Shown: positions 1-8,355 of the stretch, one piece after another | How positions within the stretch are numbered: the first letter of the stretch is position 1 | Layout: each line of letters opens with the position of its first letter | NCBI GenBank assembly: GCA_964495085.1 | Contig: CAZBUK010000079.1 | Coordinates: 1 to 17,254 of the forward strand | DNA: 17,254 nt | Source of the DNA: CAZBUK01 sp964495085 | GTDB taxonomy: Bacteria > Bacteroidota > Ignavibacteria > T3Sed10-11 | Direction: 5' to 3' | Notes under the pieces: generated by a model | The model's database searches: none | Told to the model about the DNA's origin: nothing | The model's input: the letters and a program-made list of their open reading frames with translations, nothing else | Program-made: the position numbers and the translations under genes

Positions 1-60
1 ACCCCACAACCCCGACGATTTCGGCTTGGTGGACCTGAATCATTCAAAATTCTTTTTATT

Positions 61-88
61 TTGGACAGATGTGATTCGACGTTAACAT
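61..88 (+). promoter_or_regulatory. possible sigma70 promoter upstream of the SagB-like gene
   Basis: A TTGGAC hexamer (61-66) lies 16 bases before TAACAT (83-88), which matches the -10 consensus at 4 of 6 positions. It would start transcription about 15 bases before the first ATG. The surrounding stretch is AT-rich. Both boxes are imperfect, so this is only a candidate; bases 1-60 hold nothing else I recognise. Confidence 0.25.
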
Positions 89-107
89 TTTTAACCTTAG
101 GTTCAGA

Positions 108-791
108 ATGATCACGCTGATTGTACTGATGTCCTTCTATTATTACAGTACCGAATCGGACAACCCGTCTATGCAACAGACTGAACACATACTCCTGCCT
201 CCGCCCGCGTTAACCGGATTCATACCCCTGGAACATACGATTCAATCAAGAAGATCGACCAGACAGTTTGCAGATGAACCACTCGGAATGCAGGAATTGT
301 CGCAACTGCTTTGGGCAGGCCAGGGTATAACCGATACGCTGCGAAACCTCCGCTCCGCCCCCTCGGCCGGAGCGACATACCCCATCGATCTTTATGTAGC
401 GGCGGGAAATGTTGACGGCCTCGAACCGGGTCTGTATCGCTATGTACCGGAGGGACACGGACTCCGGAAGGTCCGGTCAGGGGATCCAAGAAGGGAACTT
501 TCGGAGGCCGCACTCCGGCAACCGTCGGTTCTTCAAGCTCCCGTTTCGATCATCATAACAGGGATACCCGGCAGAACCTCTGTCAGATACGGTTCCAGAG
601 CGGAACGATATGTCTTTATGGAGGCAGGGCACGTTTCTCAGAATATTTACCTGCAGTCGGCTGCATTGGGTCTCGGAACCGTCGTGGTCGGCGCTTTCAG
701 CGACGATATGGTTGCCGGCGTGGTATCTCTCGCGAACGGCGGGCTTCCGTTATACATTATGCCCGTCGGCAAACCGCGATCGACAGAATAA
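108..791 (+). CDS. SagB-type (ThcOx/nitroreductase family) FMN-dependent dehydrogenase
   Basis: This 227-residue protein matches the SagB/ThcOx branch of the nitroreductase fold. Known members bind FMN; some oxidise thiazolines or oxazolines in peptide maturation, while many stand-alone members have unknown substrates. Visible family signatures are RRSTRQF at 48-54, APSAGATYPI around 84-92 (flavin contacts), the helix starting MEAGHVSQN at 171, and LGLGTVVVGAF at 187-197. A short hydrophobic N-terminus (ITLIVLMSFYYY) precedes the domain; it could be a weak membrane segment or a sign that translation starts later, for example at Met22. The ribosome site before the ATG is poor. The gene ends 25 bases before fhs, so the two are probably cotranscribed. 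No SagC/SagD cyclase or precursor peptide is visible nearby, so an azoline-oxidising role is unsupported. The family is clear; the substrate is unknown. Confidence 0.85.
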   Translation: MITLIVLMSFYYYSTESDNPSMQQTEHILLPPPALTGFIPLEHTIQSRRSTRQFADEPLGMQELSQLLWAGQGITDTLRNLRSAPSAGATYPIDLYVAAGNVDGLEPGLYRYVPEGHGLRKVRSGDPRRELSEAALRQPSVLQAPVSIIITGIPGRTSVRYGSRAERYVFMEAGHVSQNIYLQSAALGLGTVVVGAFSDDMVAGVVSLANGGLPLYIMPVGKPRSTE

Positions 792-800
792 AGTAAGAGC

Positions 801-808
801 AGAAGGAG
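801..808 (+). promoter_or_regulatory. ribosome binding site fixing the fhs start
   Basis: AGAAGGAG ends 8 bases before ATG 817. It rules out the much earlier in-frame ATG at 610, which would place 69 non-homologous residues over the end of the preceding gene. Confidence 0.75.
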
Positions 809-816
809 TCGCGAAT

Positions 817-2505
817 ATGGCATCCCGTATGAAATCGAAGAGCGTTACGCCGGCAGCAGGCGACCGGACGCCGGTGGATATACGAGACGTTGCCGTATCG
901 ATCGGTCTTGAAGAGAACGATCTCATACTTTACGGCAATACGAAAGCAAAGATCAGATTGAATAAGTTGCGCAGCCGCCCGGAACAGAAGCAGGGAAAAC
1001 TGATACTCGTTACCGCAACCACGCCGACTCCCTTCGGGGAGGGAAAGACAACCGTTTCGATCGGTCTGTCGATGGCATTCTGGAAATCCGGGCTTACCTC
1101 AGTCGTTGCGCTGCGAGAGCCGTCGCTCGGACCCGTGTTCGGGATGAAAGGGGGCGCCACCGGCGGTGGAATGTCAATGGTGCTGCCTATGGAGGAGATC
1201 AATCTTCATTTCACCGGCGATTTCCACAGTGTAACCTCTGCGCATAATCTGCTCTCGGCAATGACGGATTCATCGATATATTCAGGCAACCCCCTGCAGA
1301 TCGATCCTGCACGGATACTCTGGCCGAGGGCTATCGATATGAATGACCGAACGCTCCGGCGGATTATAGTCGGCCTCGATGCGGGAAAGAGCGGTCCCAT
1401 GCGTGAAGACGGTTTCGTCATCACCCCCGCTTCCGAGGTCATGGCCATCCTGGGACTTTCAAGAACGTTCACCGAGCTACGGGAGAGATTGGGAAGAATA
1501 CTGATCGGACTTAACTACGATAAGCGGCCGGTATATGCGCGCGATCTCGCGGCAGACGGAGCTATGGCCGCTCTGCTCAGAGATGCACTGTACCCGAATC
1601 TTGTGCAGACATCCGAGGGAACTCCGGCGATCATCCACACGGGACCGTTCGGCAATATCGCCCATGGAACTTGTTCCCTCGCCGCCATAGAGGCGGGATT
1701 GGCGCTCTCGGATATGACCGTCGTAGAGGCGGGGTTCGGAGCCGATCTCGGCGCGGAAAAATTTATGAATATTGTCGTCCCGCATCTCGGCAAAGCTCCG
1801 GATGCCGCGGTGCTGGTGACATCCGTCAGAGCTTTGAAATTTCACGGCGGCGTGAAAAAAGATCTGCTGGAGCAGGAGGATATAAACGCTTTGGAGAAGG
1901 GCATCGACAACGTATCCGCGCATATTAAAATACTGCACGATGTGTTCGGGCTGCCGGTTGTCGTTGCGGTGAACCGGTTTCCGTTCGATAAGGAACATGA
2001 GCTGAACACGCTCCGACAAGCGATGTATAGGGATCGCATTCCCTGTTCGATTGCCGATTGTTTCGCCGCTGGCTCGGCGGGCACATCGGATCTCGCCATG
2101 CAGGTCAGGTCGGCTGCAGAAAAGGAGCATGCAAATCAACCGACCTACAATGTCAATATGTCGTTGGTCGATAAGATCGACGCCGTTGCGAGGAAGATTT
2201 ACGGCGCCGGGAGAATTGAATATTCCAGGAAAGCAATGAGAACCCTCGATATGTTCGATACTCTCGGATTCGGAAACCTGTATATATGCATGGCAAAGAC
2301 CCAGTATTCCCTCTCCGACCAGCCGGCTCTGAAAGGTTATCCGAAGGATTTCAACTTCCGTATCGACGATGTGCGGATCAAATCGGGAGCGGGATTTATT
2401 GTCCCCCTCTGCGGCGAAATTCTCGAAATGCCCGGTCTGCCGAAAGAACCATCGGCTCGATCGGTCGGCATCGACCAGGACGGAGAAATCTACGGATTGT
2501 TCTGA
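817..2505 (+). CDS. fhs: formate-tetrahydrofolate ligase (10-formyl-THF synthetase)
   Basis: This cytoplasmic enzyme joins formate to tetrahydrofolate using ATP, giving 10-formyl-THF. It belongs to the methyl branch of the Wood-Ljungdahl pathway and to one-carbon supply or formate metabolism in anaerobes. The product is 562 residues, the usual family size. The nucleotide-binding loop TPFGEGKTT is at 71-79, the conserved EPSLGPVFGMKGGATGGG stretch at 101-118, and the C-terminal MPGLP motif at 538-542; all are intact. The start at 817 has a strong Shine-Dalgarno sequence; the longer reading from 610 overlaps the upstream gene and adds nothing family-like. The neighbouring ferredoxin-dependent oxidoreductases suit an anaerobic carbon economy, but no other Wood-Ljungdahl gene is in the window, so acetogenesis cannot be claimed. 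The identification is very secure. Confidence 0.97.
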   Translation: MASRMKSKSVTPAAGDRTPVDIRDVAVSIGLEENDLILYGNTKAKIRLNKLRSRPEQKQGKLILVTATTPTPFGEGKTTVSIGLSMAFWKSGLTSVVALREPSLGPVFGMKGGATGGGMSMVLPMEEINLHFTGDFHSVTSAHNLLSAMTDSSIYSGNPLQIDPARILWPRAIDMNDRTLRRIIVGLDAGKSGPMREDGFVITPASEVMAILGLSRTFTELRERLGRILIGLNYDKRPVYARDLAADGAMAALLRDALYPNLVQTSEGTPAIIHTGPFGNIAHGTCSLAAIEAGLALSDMTVVEAGFGADLGAEKFMNIVVPHLGKAPDAAVLVTSVRALKFHGGVKKDLLEQEDINALEKGIDNVSAHIKILHDVFGLPVVVAVNRFPFDKEHELNTLRQAMYRDRIPCSIADCFAAGSAGTSDLAMQVRSAAEKEHANQPTYNVNMSLVDKIDAVARKIYGAGRIEYSRKAMRTLDMFDTLGFGNLYICMAKTQYSLSDQPALKGYPKDFNFRIDDVRIKSGAGFIVPLCGEILEMPGLPKEPSARSVGIDQDGEIYGLF

Positions 2506-2685
2506 AAGATAATTTTCCGTACGTTGCATATTACTCCGGAATTTTCTCATTTATAAGAAGTCCTGGCCTCCAATTGTTCATACTTGAAAGAAAAGCCGGA
2601 TATTTACGTCCGAAAGTCGGTTATTTCCCCATTTTCTGCGGGTATTCATTGGCATAAATCTTGTTACTAGTAGAGAAGAGTAAGT
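2506..2685. other. 180-base intergenic gap before the 19-heme cytochrome
   Basis: The gap is AT-rich and holds no plausible gene. I see only short stems of about 4 base pairs and no convincing terminator with a T-run. A TTGAAA at 2584-2589 has no well-placed -10 partner. A promoter for the cytochrome-oxidoreductase operon is expected here but I cannot point to it. Confidence 0.5.
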
Positions 2686-5448
2686 GTGGAAATTTTCGTC
2701 AATTTTAGGGACTCCATAGCCTTGCGCCTTATTTTTCCACTTGTTTTCATCCCGGTCATTTTCATCTTCTTCGTGTGTTCAGCTCCGGCATACGGGCAGA
2801 CGAATGAAGATTGTATGATGTGCCATGGCGATTCCGGATTGACGATGCTCAGGAACGGCGGAGAAATTTCTCTATTCGTAGATGAGACGAAATTCCTCCG
2901 CTCGACGCATGCTTCATTTTCCTGTGTGGATTGTCACGCAGGGTTCGATCCGTTCGAATTGCCTCACGCCGATCCGATAGAAGCCGTCGATTGCAGCATG
3001 TGTCACGATGTCGCGGATATCAAGCAGAGCGTACATTTCAAAGCTCTCGAACAAGGAAGAGCCAACGCACCCCGCTGCTTCGATTGCCATACCAAGCATG
3101 AGATCAGACCGGCCTCGGAACAGCGGAACGAAACCGCGTCGTGTCTCTCATGCCATGCATCCCATGACGTAATCAGTTTCCGGCGAAGCGCACATGCAGA
3201 AGTCAAAACCGATGGACTGCTGAACGCTTCATGCGTCGATTGCCACGGCGGCCATGATATCTCGGAAGTAAAGGCGGCAAACTCACGGGTGAGCAGGGAG
3301 AATGTCCAGGCTACATGCGGACAATGCCACGGTGCGATCAGAACACGCGAAGAGACAAGCATCCACGGACAATATTTTCTAAGGGGGAGCAAAGCCGCGC
3401 CGTCATGCGTTGATTGTCACAACAGCCACAATGTCTCCGAAGACAGGTTCGCCCGCGAAGAGCGGACGTGTCTGCAATGCCATCTCTCCGATGAATTTAC
3501 CGCCGAGTTTGGTCCGCGTTCGCGGGAATTCATGGATCAGTACGAACACAGCATACATTTCCTCGCTCTCGAAGAAGGGAAATCCTCGGCCTCGTGCAGC
3601 GACTGCCACGGCGCTCATAACGTTTATCCCGCGGCGGACATCCGATCGACGGTGCACCGGAGCAGCATCGGCGGAACCTGTGCTACATGCCACGGAACGG
3701 TTTTCGCAGAATTCCGCCGCTCGGCGCATGGCAGCGCGCTTGCCAGAGGCCTGACTTACGCGCCTATCTGCACCGACTGCCATGGCGAACATACGATCAC
3801 GAATATCCGAAGCGCCGACTCTCCCGTACACCGACAACGGGAAGCGCAGACATGTCTCGCATGTCATCTCGACGATCCGGAGGTTCGAGCGGTCGTACCG
3901 GTGTCCGCCGGATTTATCTCTGCTTATACCCAGAGCATACACGGAATGGCGCTGCAGGCGGGGAACGAAAACGCCGCGACGTGCAGCGATTGTCACGGCG
4001 ATCACGAAATTCTGAATCCCGACCACCCGAATTCCATGATACACAGGCGGAACGTCGCCGAGACCTGCGGCACCTGCCATATCGCCGCACATGAAGAATT
4101 TATGCAGAGCAGCCACGGCGTTGCGTTCTCGAGGGGCCACCGTGGCGCTCCCACATGTACGGATTGCCACGGCGAGCACACGATTCAGCAGCATGACGAC
4201 CCGCGTTCGCCCGTCTCCGCCGTGCGGCTTGCCACCGAGGTCTGCGCCCCGTGTCACGAATCAGTCCGATTGTCGGAGCGGTACGGGCTCGCTGCGAGGC
4301 GAGTCAGTTCGTTCGTAGATAGTTACCATGGACTTGCGATCAGGGCCGGAGGAGTCAACGTTGCAAACTGCGCGAGCTGTCATGGCGCTCACAACATTTT
4401 ACCGTCGACCGATCCGCGTTCGACGATTCATGCCGCTAATATCGCCCAAACGTGCGGTTCATGTCATCCCGGCGCGACCGATAATTTCGCGCGGGGGAAG
4501 GTTCACGTGGTGGGAACCTTGGAGGAGGATCCATGGATATACTGGATTTCCTCGATTTACGTCGTGCTGATCGTATCCGTAGTGGGCGGCATGTTCGTGC
4601 ATAACGCGATGGACTTTTACCGGAAATCGAAGAATAAACTGCTTCAGCGCCGCCATGGGATCGAGCATGAGCCGACGGGGCGGGGACTTTATCTCCGGAT
4701 GACTCTCAGCGAGCGCCTGCAGCACTCGAGTCTAATGATCAGCTTCCCGCTGCTCGTCATCACCGGCTTCATGCTGAGCTATCCCGAGGCTTGGTGGGTT
4801 GTCCCGTTCAGAGATTACGTACCATGGTTCTATGAACTTCGAAGTCTCATCCACCGGATCGCCGCCGTGGTGATGATAGTCGGAAGCGTATATCACATTT
4901 ATTATCTCGCATTTACGGCCCGGGGAAGAGAACTGCTGCGCGATATGCTGCCGAAGATCCAGGATGTGCGGGATGCAATGGACGTGCTCAGGTACAACTT
5001 CGGAATTTCAAACGCGAAGCCGAAATTCGGAAGGTTCAGCTATATAGAAAAAGCCGAGTACTGGGCGCTGATCTGGGGCACCGCTCTCATGGTTCTCACC
5101 GGGTTCGTGCTCTGGTTCGAGACAACCTTTATCAATCTGACATCGCTTCTGTTTCATGATATATCCCGGGCGATACATTTTTACGAAGCCTGGCTTGCGA
5201 TGCTATCGATCGTTATCTGGCATTTCTACTTCGTTATATTTAATCCCGATGTCTATCCGATGAACCTTGCGTGGCTGAAGGGGACGCTGACCGAGGAGGA
5301 GATGATGCATGAACATCCGCTCGAGCTCGAAGCAATCAAACGCGAGCGGGCGGCAGGCGGAGAGGGACCGGAATTCATCCGGATCGGTGACCGGGAAGAG
5401 ACAGAGGAGAAGCGGGTAGACGATCAGAATTCTCATAAAGATACATAG
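2686..5448 (+). CDS. 19-heme cytochrome c fused to a cytochrome-b-type membrane domain
   Basis: This 920-residue inner-membrane protein starts at a GTG with GAGAAGAG just upstream. An N-terminal hydrophobic segment (about 14-37, ending APAYGQ) exports the heme part to the periplasm. Nineteen CXXCH motifs run from residue 43 to about 594. The first stands alone; the other 18 fall into nine two-heme modules, each opening with an S-x-H element. Five predicted membrane helices follow, near 617-640, 678-704, 721-744, 792-812 and 833-853. The last four carry the His residues expected of a diheme b-type quinone-reactive bundle (for example in LQHS, LIHR and VIWHFYF). The tail is cytoplasmic and charged. 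The likely role is exchange of electrons between menaquinone and periplasmic hemes; the direction is unknown. The oxidoreductase operon begins 14 bases downstream. I recognise the domain types but no named protein with this exact layout. Confidence 0.9.
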   Translation: MEIFVNFRDSIALRLIFPLVFIPVIFIFFVCSAPAYGQTNEDCMMCHGDSGLTMLRNGGEISLFVDETKFLRSTHASFSCVDCHAGFDPFELPHADPIEAVDCSMCHDVADIKQSVHFKALEQGRANAPRCFDCHTKHEIRPASEQRNETASCLSCHASHDVISFRRSAHAEVKTDGLLNASCVDCHGGHDISEVKAANSRVSRENVQATCGQCHGAIRTREETSIHGQYFLRGSKAAPSCVDCHNSHNVSEDRFAREERTCLQCHLSDEFTAEFGPRSREFMDQYEHSIHFLALEEGKSSASCSDCHGAHNVYPAADIRSTVHRSSIGGTCATCHGTVFAEFRRSAHGSALARGLTYAPICTDCHGEHTITNIRSADSPVHRQREAQTCLACHLDDPEVRAVVPVSAGFISAYTQSIHGMALQAGNENAATCSDCHGDHEILNPDHPNSMIHRRNVAETCGTCHIAAHEEFMQSSHGVAFSRGHRGAPTCTDCHGEHTIQQHDDPRSPVSAVRLATEVCAPCHESVRLSERYGLAARRVSSFVDSYHGLAIRAGGVNVANCASCHGAHNILPSTDPRSTIHAANIAQTCGSCHPGATDNFARGKVHVVGTLEEDPWIYWISSIYVVLIVSVVGGMFVHNAMDFYRKSKNKLLQRRHGIEHEPTGRGLYLRMTLSERLQHSSLMISFPLLVITGFMLSYPEAWWVVPFRDYVPWFYELRSLIHRIAAVVMIVGSVYHIYYLAFTARGRELLRDMLPKIQDVRDAMDVLRYNFGISNAKPKFGRFSYIEKAEYWALIWGTALMVLTGFVLWFETTFINLTSLLFHDISRAIHFYEAWLAMLSIVIWHFYFVIFNPDVYPMNLAWLKGTLTEEEMMHEHPLELEAIKRERAAGGEGPEFIRIGDREETEEKRVDDQNSHKDT

Positions 5449-5462
5449 GATGGAACCTGCGT

Positions 5463-5762
5463 ATGGCTATCCGAGGTACCGTTCAATTCGACATAGAAAC
5501 GTGCAAGGGATGCGAGTTATGCATCGAAGCCTGTCCGCAGGGTTCGCTCGCACTCTCCCCGGAAATAAATAAATCGGGATATCACTTCGCCGTCGAAATA
5601 AACGACAGTTGTACCGGCTGCACGAATTGCGCTCTCGTGTGTCCCGATGCCGTCATTACCGTCTACAGGCAAAAGAAGGATAAGGGCGTCAGCGTCAGGG
5701 AACCTGTCGCAAAGATCAGCAACGTCCGGGGCGATATATCTCTCACGATTAACGATAAATGA
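5463..5762 (+). CDS. korD: 2-oxoacid:ferredoxin oxidoreductase delta subunit (2x[4Fe-4S] ferredoxin)
   Basis: This is a 99-residue dicluster ferredoxin. The first cluster motif is at Cys14, 17, 20 and 24 (CKGCELCIEACP) and the second at Cys50, 53, 56 and 60 (CTGCTNCALVCP). It is the electron-exit subunit of the enzyme encoded by the next three genes, passing electrons from the catalytic beta subunit to free ferredoxin. The start ATG follows AGGATGG overlapping the stop of the upstream cytochrome gene, so translation is probably coupled. The order delta-alpha-beta-gamma is common for Kor/Vor-type enzymes. The symbol reflects the family; whether the substrate is 2-oxoglutarate or a branched-chain 2-oxoacid cannot be read from sequence. 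Confidence 0.88.
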   Translation: MAIRGTVQFDIETCKGCELCIEACPQGSLALSPEINKSGYHFAVEINDSCTGCTNCALVCPDAVITVYRQKKDKGVSVREPVAKISNVRGDISLTINDK

Positions 5763-5771
5763 GGTGCCGAC

Positions 5772-6854
5772 GTGTCTGATACTGTTCTGATGAAAGGCAA
5801 CGAAGCCCTTGCCGAAGCCGCCTTACGCGCCGGATGCAGGGCATATTTCGGCTATCCGATAACGCCGCAGTCCGAGGTGCTCGAATATCTCAGTGAACAT
5901 GGTCATGAACGCGGCATGGTCGTGCTGCAGGCGGAAAGCGAAATCGCATCGATCAATATGGTCTACGGAGCTGCAGGAGCGGGCGCCCGGGTCATGACTT
6001 CCTCCTCCAGCCCGGGTATCAGTCTCATGCAGGAAGGGATCTCCTATATTGCATGCGCGGAACTCCCCTGTCTCATCGTGAACGTGAACCGCGGCGGGCC
6101 CGGACTCGGTACCATCCAGCCGTCGCAGGGAGATTATTTCCAGGCGGTGAAGGGAGGAGGGCATGGCGATTACCGGCTTATTGTACTCGCTCCCGCTACG
6201 GTCCAGGAAATGGCGGATCTGGTTTTCGACGCGTTCGATCTGGCGGATAAATACCGGAACCCCGTCATGATCCTGACCGACGGCGCTCTCGGACAGATGA
6301 TGGAAAAGGTCGTCTTCAGATCGTACGATCCGTCGAAGCGGATCGCGCATCCGTGGGCGACCACAGGAAAAAACGGGCGGACCGAAAGGAACATTATTAC
6401 TTCTCTGCATATCAAACCTGAGGAAATGGAGAAAATCAATCAGCGATTGCAGAAGAAGTACTGCGAGATTCAGGAAAAGGAAGTGAGGTACCAATCCGTA
6501 CAGACCGAAGATGCCGAGTACCTCGTCGTGGCGTACGGACTGAGTGCGCGCATCGCGCATAAAGCAATTCAGCTCGCCCGTCTGAAGGGCATCAAAGCGG
6601 GATTGCTGCGGCCCGTTACCCTCTTTCCCTTCCCGATCATCGAGATCAGCTCGTTCTCGAGGAAGGTTAAGGCGGTACTGACGGTCGAAATGAATGCCGG
6701 CCAGATGTACGAGGATGTCCGGCTCGCGGTCAACGGGAGAGTCCCGGTGGAATTCTATGGCAGAATGGGGGGCATTATTCCGACACCGGAGGAAGTCTTC
6801 CACAAACTTGAAGAGATATCGATAAACCGTACACGAAATGCGGAGGCAATATGA
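5772..6854 (+). CDS. korA: 2-oxoacid:ferredoxin oxidoreductase alpha subunit (KorA/VorB-like)
   Basis: This 360-residue subunit carries the N-terminal pyrimidine-binding domain and the transketolase C-terminal-like domain of 2-oxoacid:acceptor oxidoreductases. The signature GYPITPQSE is at 27-35, followed by the family's ESEIAS and SSPG stretches. Together with the beta subunit it decarboxylates a 2-oxoacid with CoA and thiamine diphosphate, giving acyl-CoA, CO2 and reduced ferredoxin. Translation starts at a GTG (5772) placed 5 bases after GAGGTG. The stop overlaps the beta-subunit start by 4 bases. Homologs are annotated either as 2-oxoglutarate or as 3-methyl-2-oxobutanoate oxidoreductase subunits, so the symbol is a family label. 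Confidence 0.9.
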   Translation: MSDTVLMKGNEALAEAALRAGCRAYFGYPITPQSEVLEYLSEHGHERGMVVLQAESEIASINMVYGAAGAGARVMTSSSSPGISLMQEGISYIACAELPCLIVNVNRGGPGLGTIQPSQGDYFQAVKGGGHGDYRLIVLAPATVQEMADLVFDAFDLADKYRNPVMILTDGALGQMMEKVVFRSYDPSKRIAHPWATTGKNGRTERNIITSLHIKPEEMEKINQRLQKKYCEIQEKEVRYQSVQTEDAEYLVVAYGLSARIAHKAIQLARLKGIKAGLLRPVTLFPFPIIEISSFSRKVKAVLTVEMNAGQMYEDVRLAVNGRVPVEFYGRMGGIIPTPEEVFHKLEEISINRTRNAEAI

Positions 6855-7642
6855 CGACAGTCGGCATGCATATGGAGAACGAACCGGCGGTCGATGATAT
6901 GGAGGTCGTATACCGGCGACCCGATACCCTTACCGCTGCGCGGATGCATTACTGTCCCGGATGCGGCCACGGCGTCGTACACCGCATCATTATGGAAGTC
7001 GTCCAGGAGCTCGGCATCCAGAGCAGAACCATCGGCGTCGCACCGGTCGGCTGTTCGGTGTTCGCGTATAATTATCTCGATGTGGATATGCAGGAAGCAG
7101 CGCATGGACGGGCGTCCGCCGTCGCGACGGGAATCAAGAGAGTCCTTCCGGATAAACTGGTATTCTCATATCAGGGAGACGGCGACCTTGCGGCGATCGG
7201 CACGGCTGAAACGCTGCACACCGCGAACCGAGGCGAGAAGATCCTGATGATCTTTATAAACAATGCGATCTACGGCATGACCGGCGGGCAGATGGCTCCG
7301 ACTACGCTCGACGGAATGAAGACGTCGACGTCGCCGTTCGGCCGCGATCCCGACCTGATCGGGCATCCTCTCAAAATGACCGATCTCATCGCCATGCTTC
7401 CCGGAGCATACTATGTGACCCGGGTCGCGGTGAACAGCGCGAATAATGTCCGTAAGTGCAAGAAGGCGATCAGAAAAGGTTTTGAATATCAGATGGAAGG
7501 GAAGGGAGTCAGCTTCGTCGAGGTCGTATCGAACTGTCCATCCGGTTGGAGAATGACTCCCGTGCAGGCGAACAAATGGCTTGTGGAAAATATGTTCCCC
7601 GTGTATCCGCTCGGGGATCTGAAAGTACCCGTTAAGGATTAA
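6851..7642 (+). CDS. korB: 2-oxoacid:ferredoxin oxidoreductase beta subunit (TPP-binding)
   Basis: This is the 263-residue catalytic subunit that holds thiamine diphosphate and the proximal [4Fe-4S] cluster. The four expected cluster ligands are visible: Cys35 and Cys38 (CPGCGH), Cys68 (PVGCSV) and Cys229 (SNCPSG). The TPP and magnesium motif runs from GDGD (109-112) to NN (137-138), followed by the typical YGMTGGQMAPTT. The ATG overlaps the alpha stop (ATGA) and has GGAGG a few bases upstream, indicating tight coupling. The subunit is complete and has no missing key residue. Substrate choice between 2-oxoglutarate and branched-chain 2-oxoacids is open. Confidence 0.92.
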   Translation: MTTVGMHMENEPAVDDMEVVYRRPDTLTAARMHYCPGCGHGVVHRIIMEVVQELGIQSRTIGVAPVGCSVFAYNYLDVDMQEAAHGRASAVATGIKRVLPDKLVFSYQGDGDLAAIGTAETLHTANRGEKILMIFINNAIYGMTGGQMAPTTLDGMKTSTSPFGRDPDLIGHPLKMTDLIAMLPGAYYVTRVAVNSANNVRKCKKAIRKGFEYQMEGKGVSFVEVVSNCPSGWRMTPVQANKWLVENMFPVYPLGDLKVPVKD

Positions 7643-7682
7643 CGAATCCGAATGTAAAACCGATTTTTCGCTGGATAATATT

Positions 7683-8249
7683 ATGAAGCAAAAAGCGATT
7701 CTCGAAGAAATGATATTCGCCGGATTCGGCGGCCAAGGCGTTCTGTCCATGGGCATGGTTATAACCTATGCGGGAATGATCGAGGAACGGGAGGTCTGCT
7801 GGATGCCTTCGTACGGACCGGAGATGCGGGGGGGAACCGCGAATTGTATCGTCATTGTGAGCGATGAAATCATCAGCTCTCCGATCGTTTCGAGCTTCGA
7901 CTCGGTCGTGGCGCTGAATCAACCCTCGCTCGATAAATTTGAGAGCGCGGTAAAGCCCGACGGTTTGCTGATCTACGACAGCACGAATATCGTCGCACCT
8001 CCGACGCGTTCCGATATCCGGGCGATTTCCATTCCGGCGAGCTCGGAGGCTGTGCGGATGGAAAATACGAAGATCATGAATATGATCGTTCTCGGCGCGC
8101 TCCTCGGTGTGAAAGAGATCGTGAAGATCGAATCGGTCCTCGAAGGCCTGAAGAAGGTTCTTCCCGAACGGCATCATAAATTGATTCCGCTCAACGAGAG
8201 AGCAATCAGGCGGGGTATGGAGCTGGCAACAGCGGCGAGTGCGGTTTGA
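7683..8249 (+). CDS. korC: 2-oxoacid:ferredoxin oxidoreductase gamma subunit
   Basis: This 188-residue protein is the standard gamma domain of 2-oxoacid:acceptor oxidoreductases. It carries GFGGQG at 14-19 and SYGPEMRGG at 43-51, both fully conserved, then the expected LNQPSLDKF. It completes the four-subunit enzyme begun at 5463 and contributes to CoA and substrate handling at the subunit interface. Forty bases separate it from the beta gene and its Shine-Dalgarno sequence (GGA) is weak. An AT-rich palindrome, GATAATATTATG, overlaps the start codon, but I give this little weight. Confidence 0.92.
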   Translation: MKQKAILEEMIFAGFGGQGVLSMGMVITYAGMIEEREVCWMPSYGPEMRGGTANCIVIVSDEIISSPIVSSFDSVVALNQPSLDKFESAVKPDGLLIYDSTNIVAPPTRSDIRAISIPASSEAVRMENTKIMNMIVLGALLGVKEIVKIESVLEGLKKVLPERHHKLIPLNERAIRRGMELATAASAV

Positions 8250-8250
8250 C

Positions 8251-8273
8251 GAGTGAGGCGGGGTACCTCGCTC
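8251..8273. other. stem-loop just after korC
   Basis: GAGTGAGG (8251-8258) and CCTCGCTC (8266-8273) can form an 8-pair stem with one G-U pair and a 7-base loop, starting 2 bases after the korC stop. No T-run follows (AAAATAAGG), so it is not a standard intrinsic terminator. It may protect the 3' end of the upstream message or be incidental. Confidence 0.35.
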
Positions 8274-8355
8274 AAAATAAGGATACCGGCAATACCGGGG
8301 CATCGGGTGTGCTGCGATGGACGTAGTTGAACTCAGAGGGTGAAAGCAGTATCAG

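Noticed and set aside
610..816. In-frame upstream extension of fhs starting at ATG 610
   Set aside because: It overlaps the SagB-like gene, gives non-family residues, and a strong ribosome site sits before ATG 817.
1477..2550. 357-residue open frame on the - strand opposite fhs
   Set aside because: It is a shadow of codon bias in fhs; the sequence is His/Arg/Cys-rich and resembles no family.
3403..4257. 284-residue open frame on the - strand within the 19-heme gene
   Set aside because: It lies wholly opposite repeated heme-coding sequence and has no ribosome site or family pattern.
5823..6803. 326-residue open frame on the - strand opposite korA
   Set aside because: It is an antisense shadow of a secure gene with no recognisable domain.
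7674..7685. GATAATATTATG palindrome at the korC start as a Fur box
   Set aside because: It lacks the 7-1-7 spacing, and AT-rich sequence at a start codon makes chance likely.
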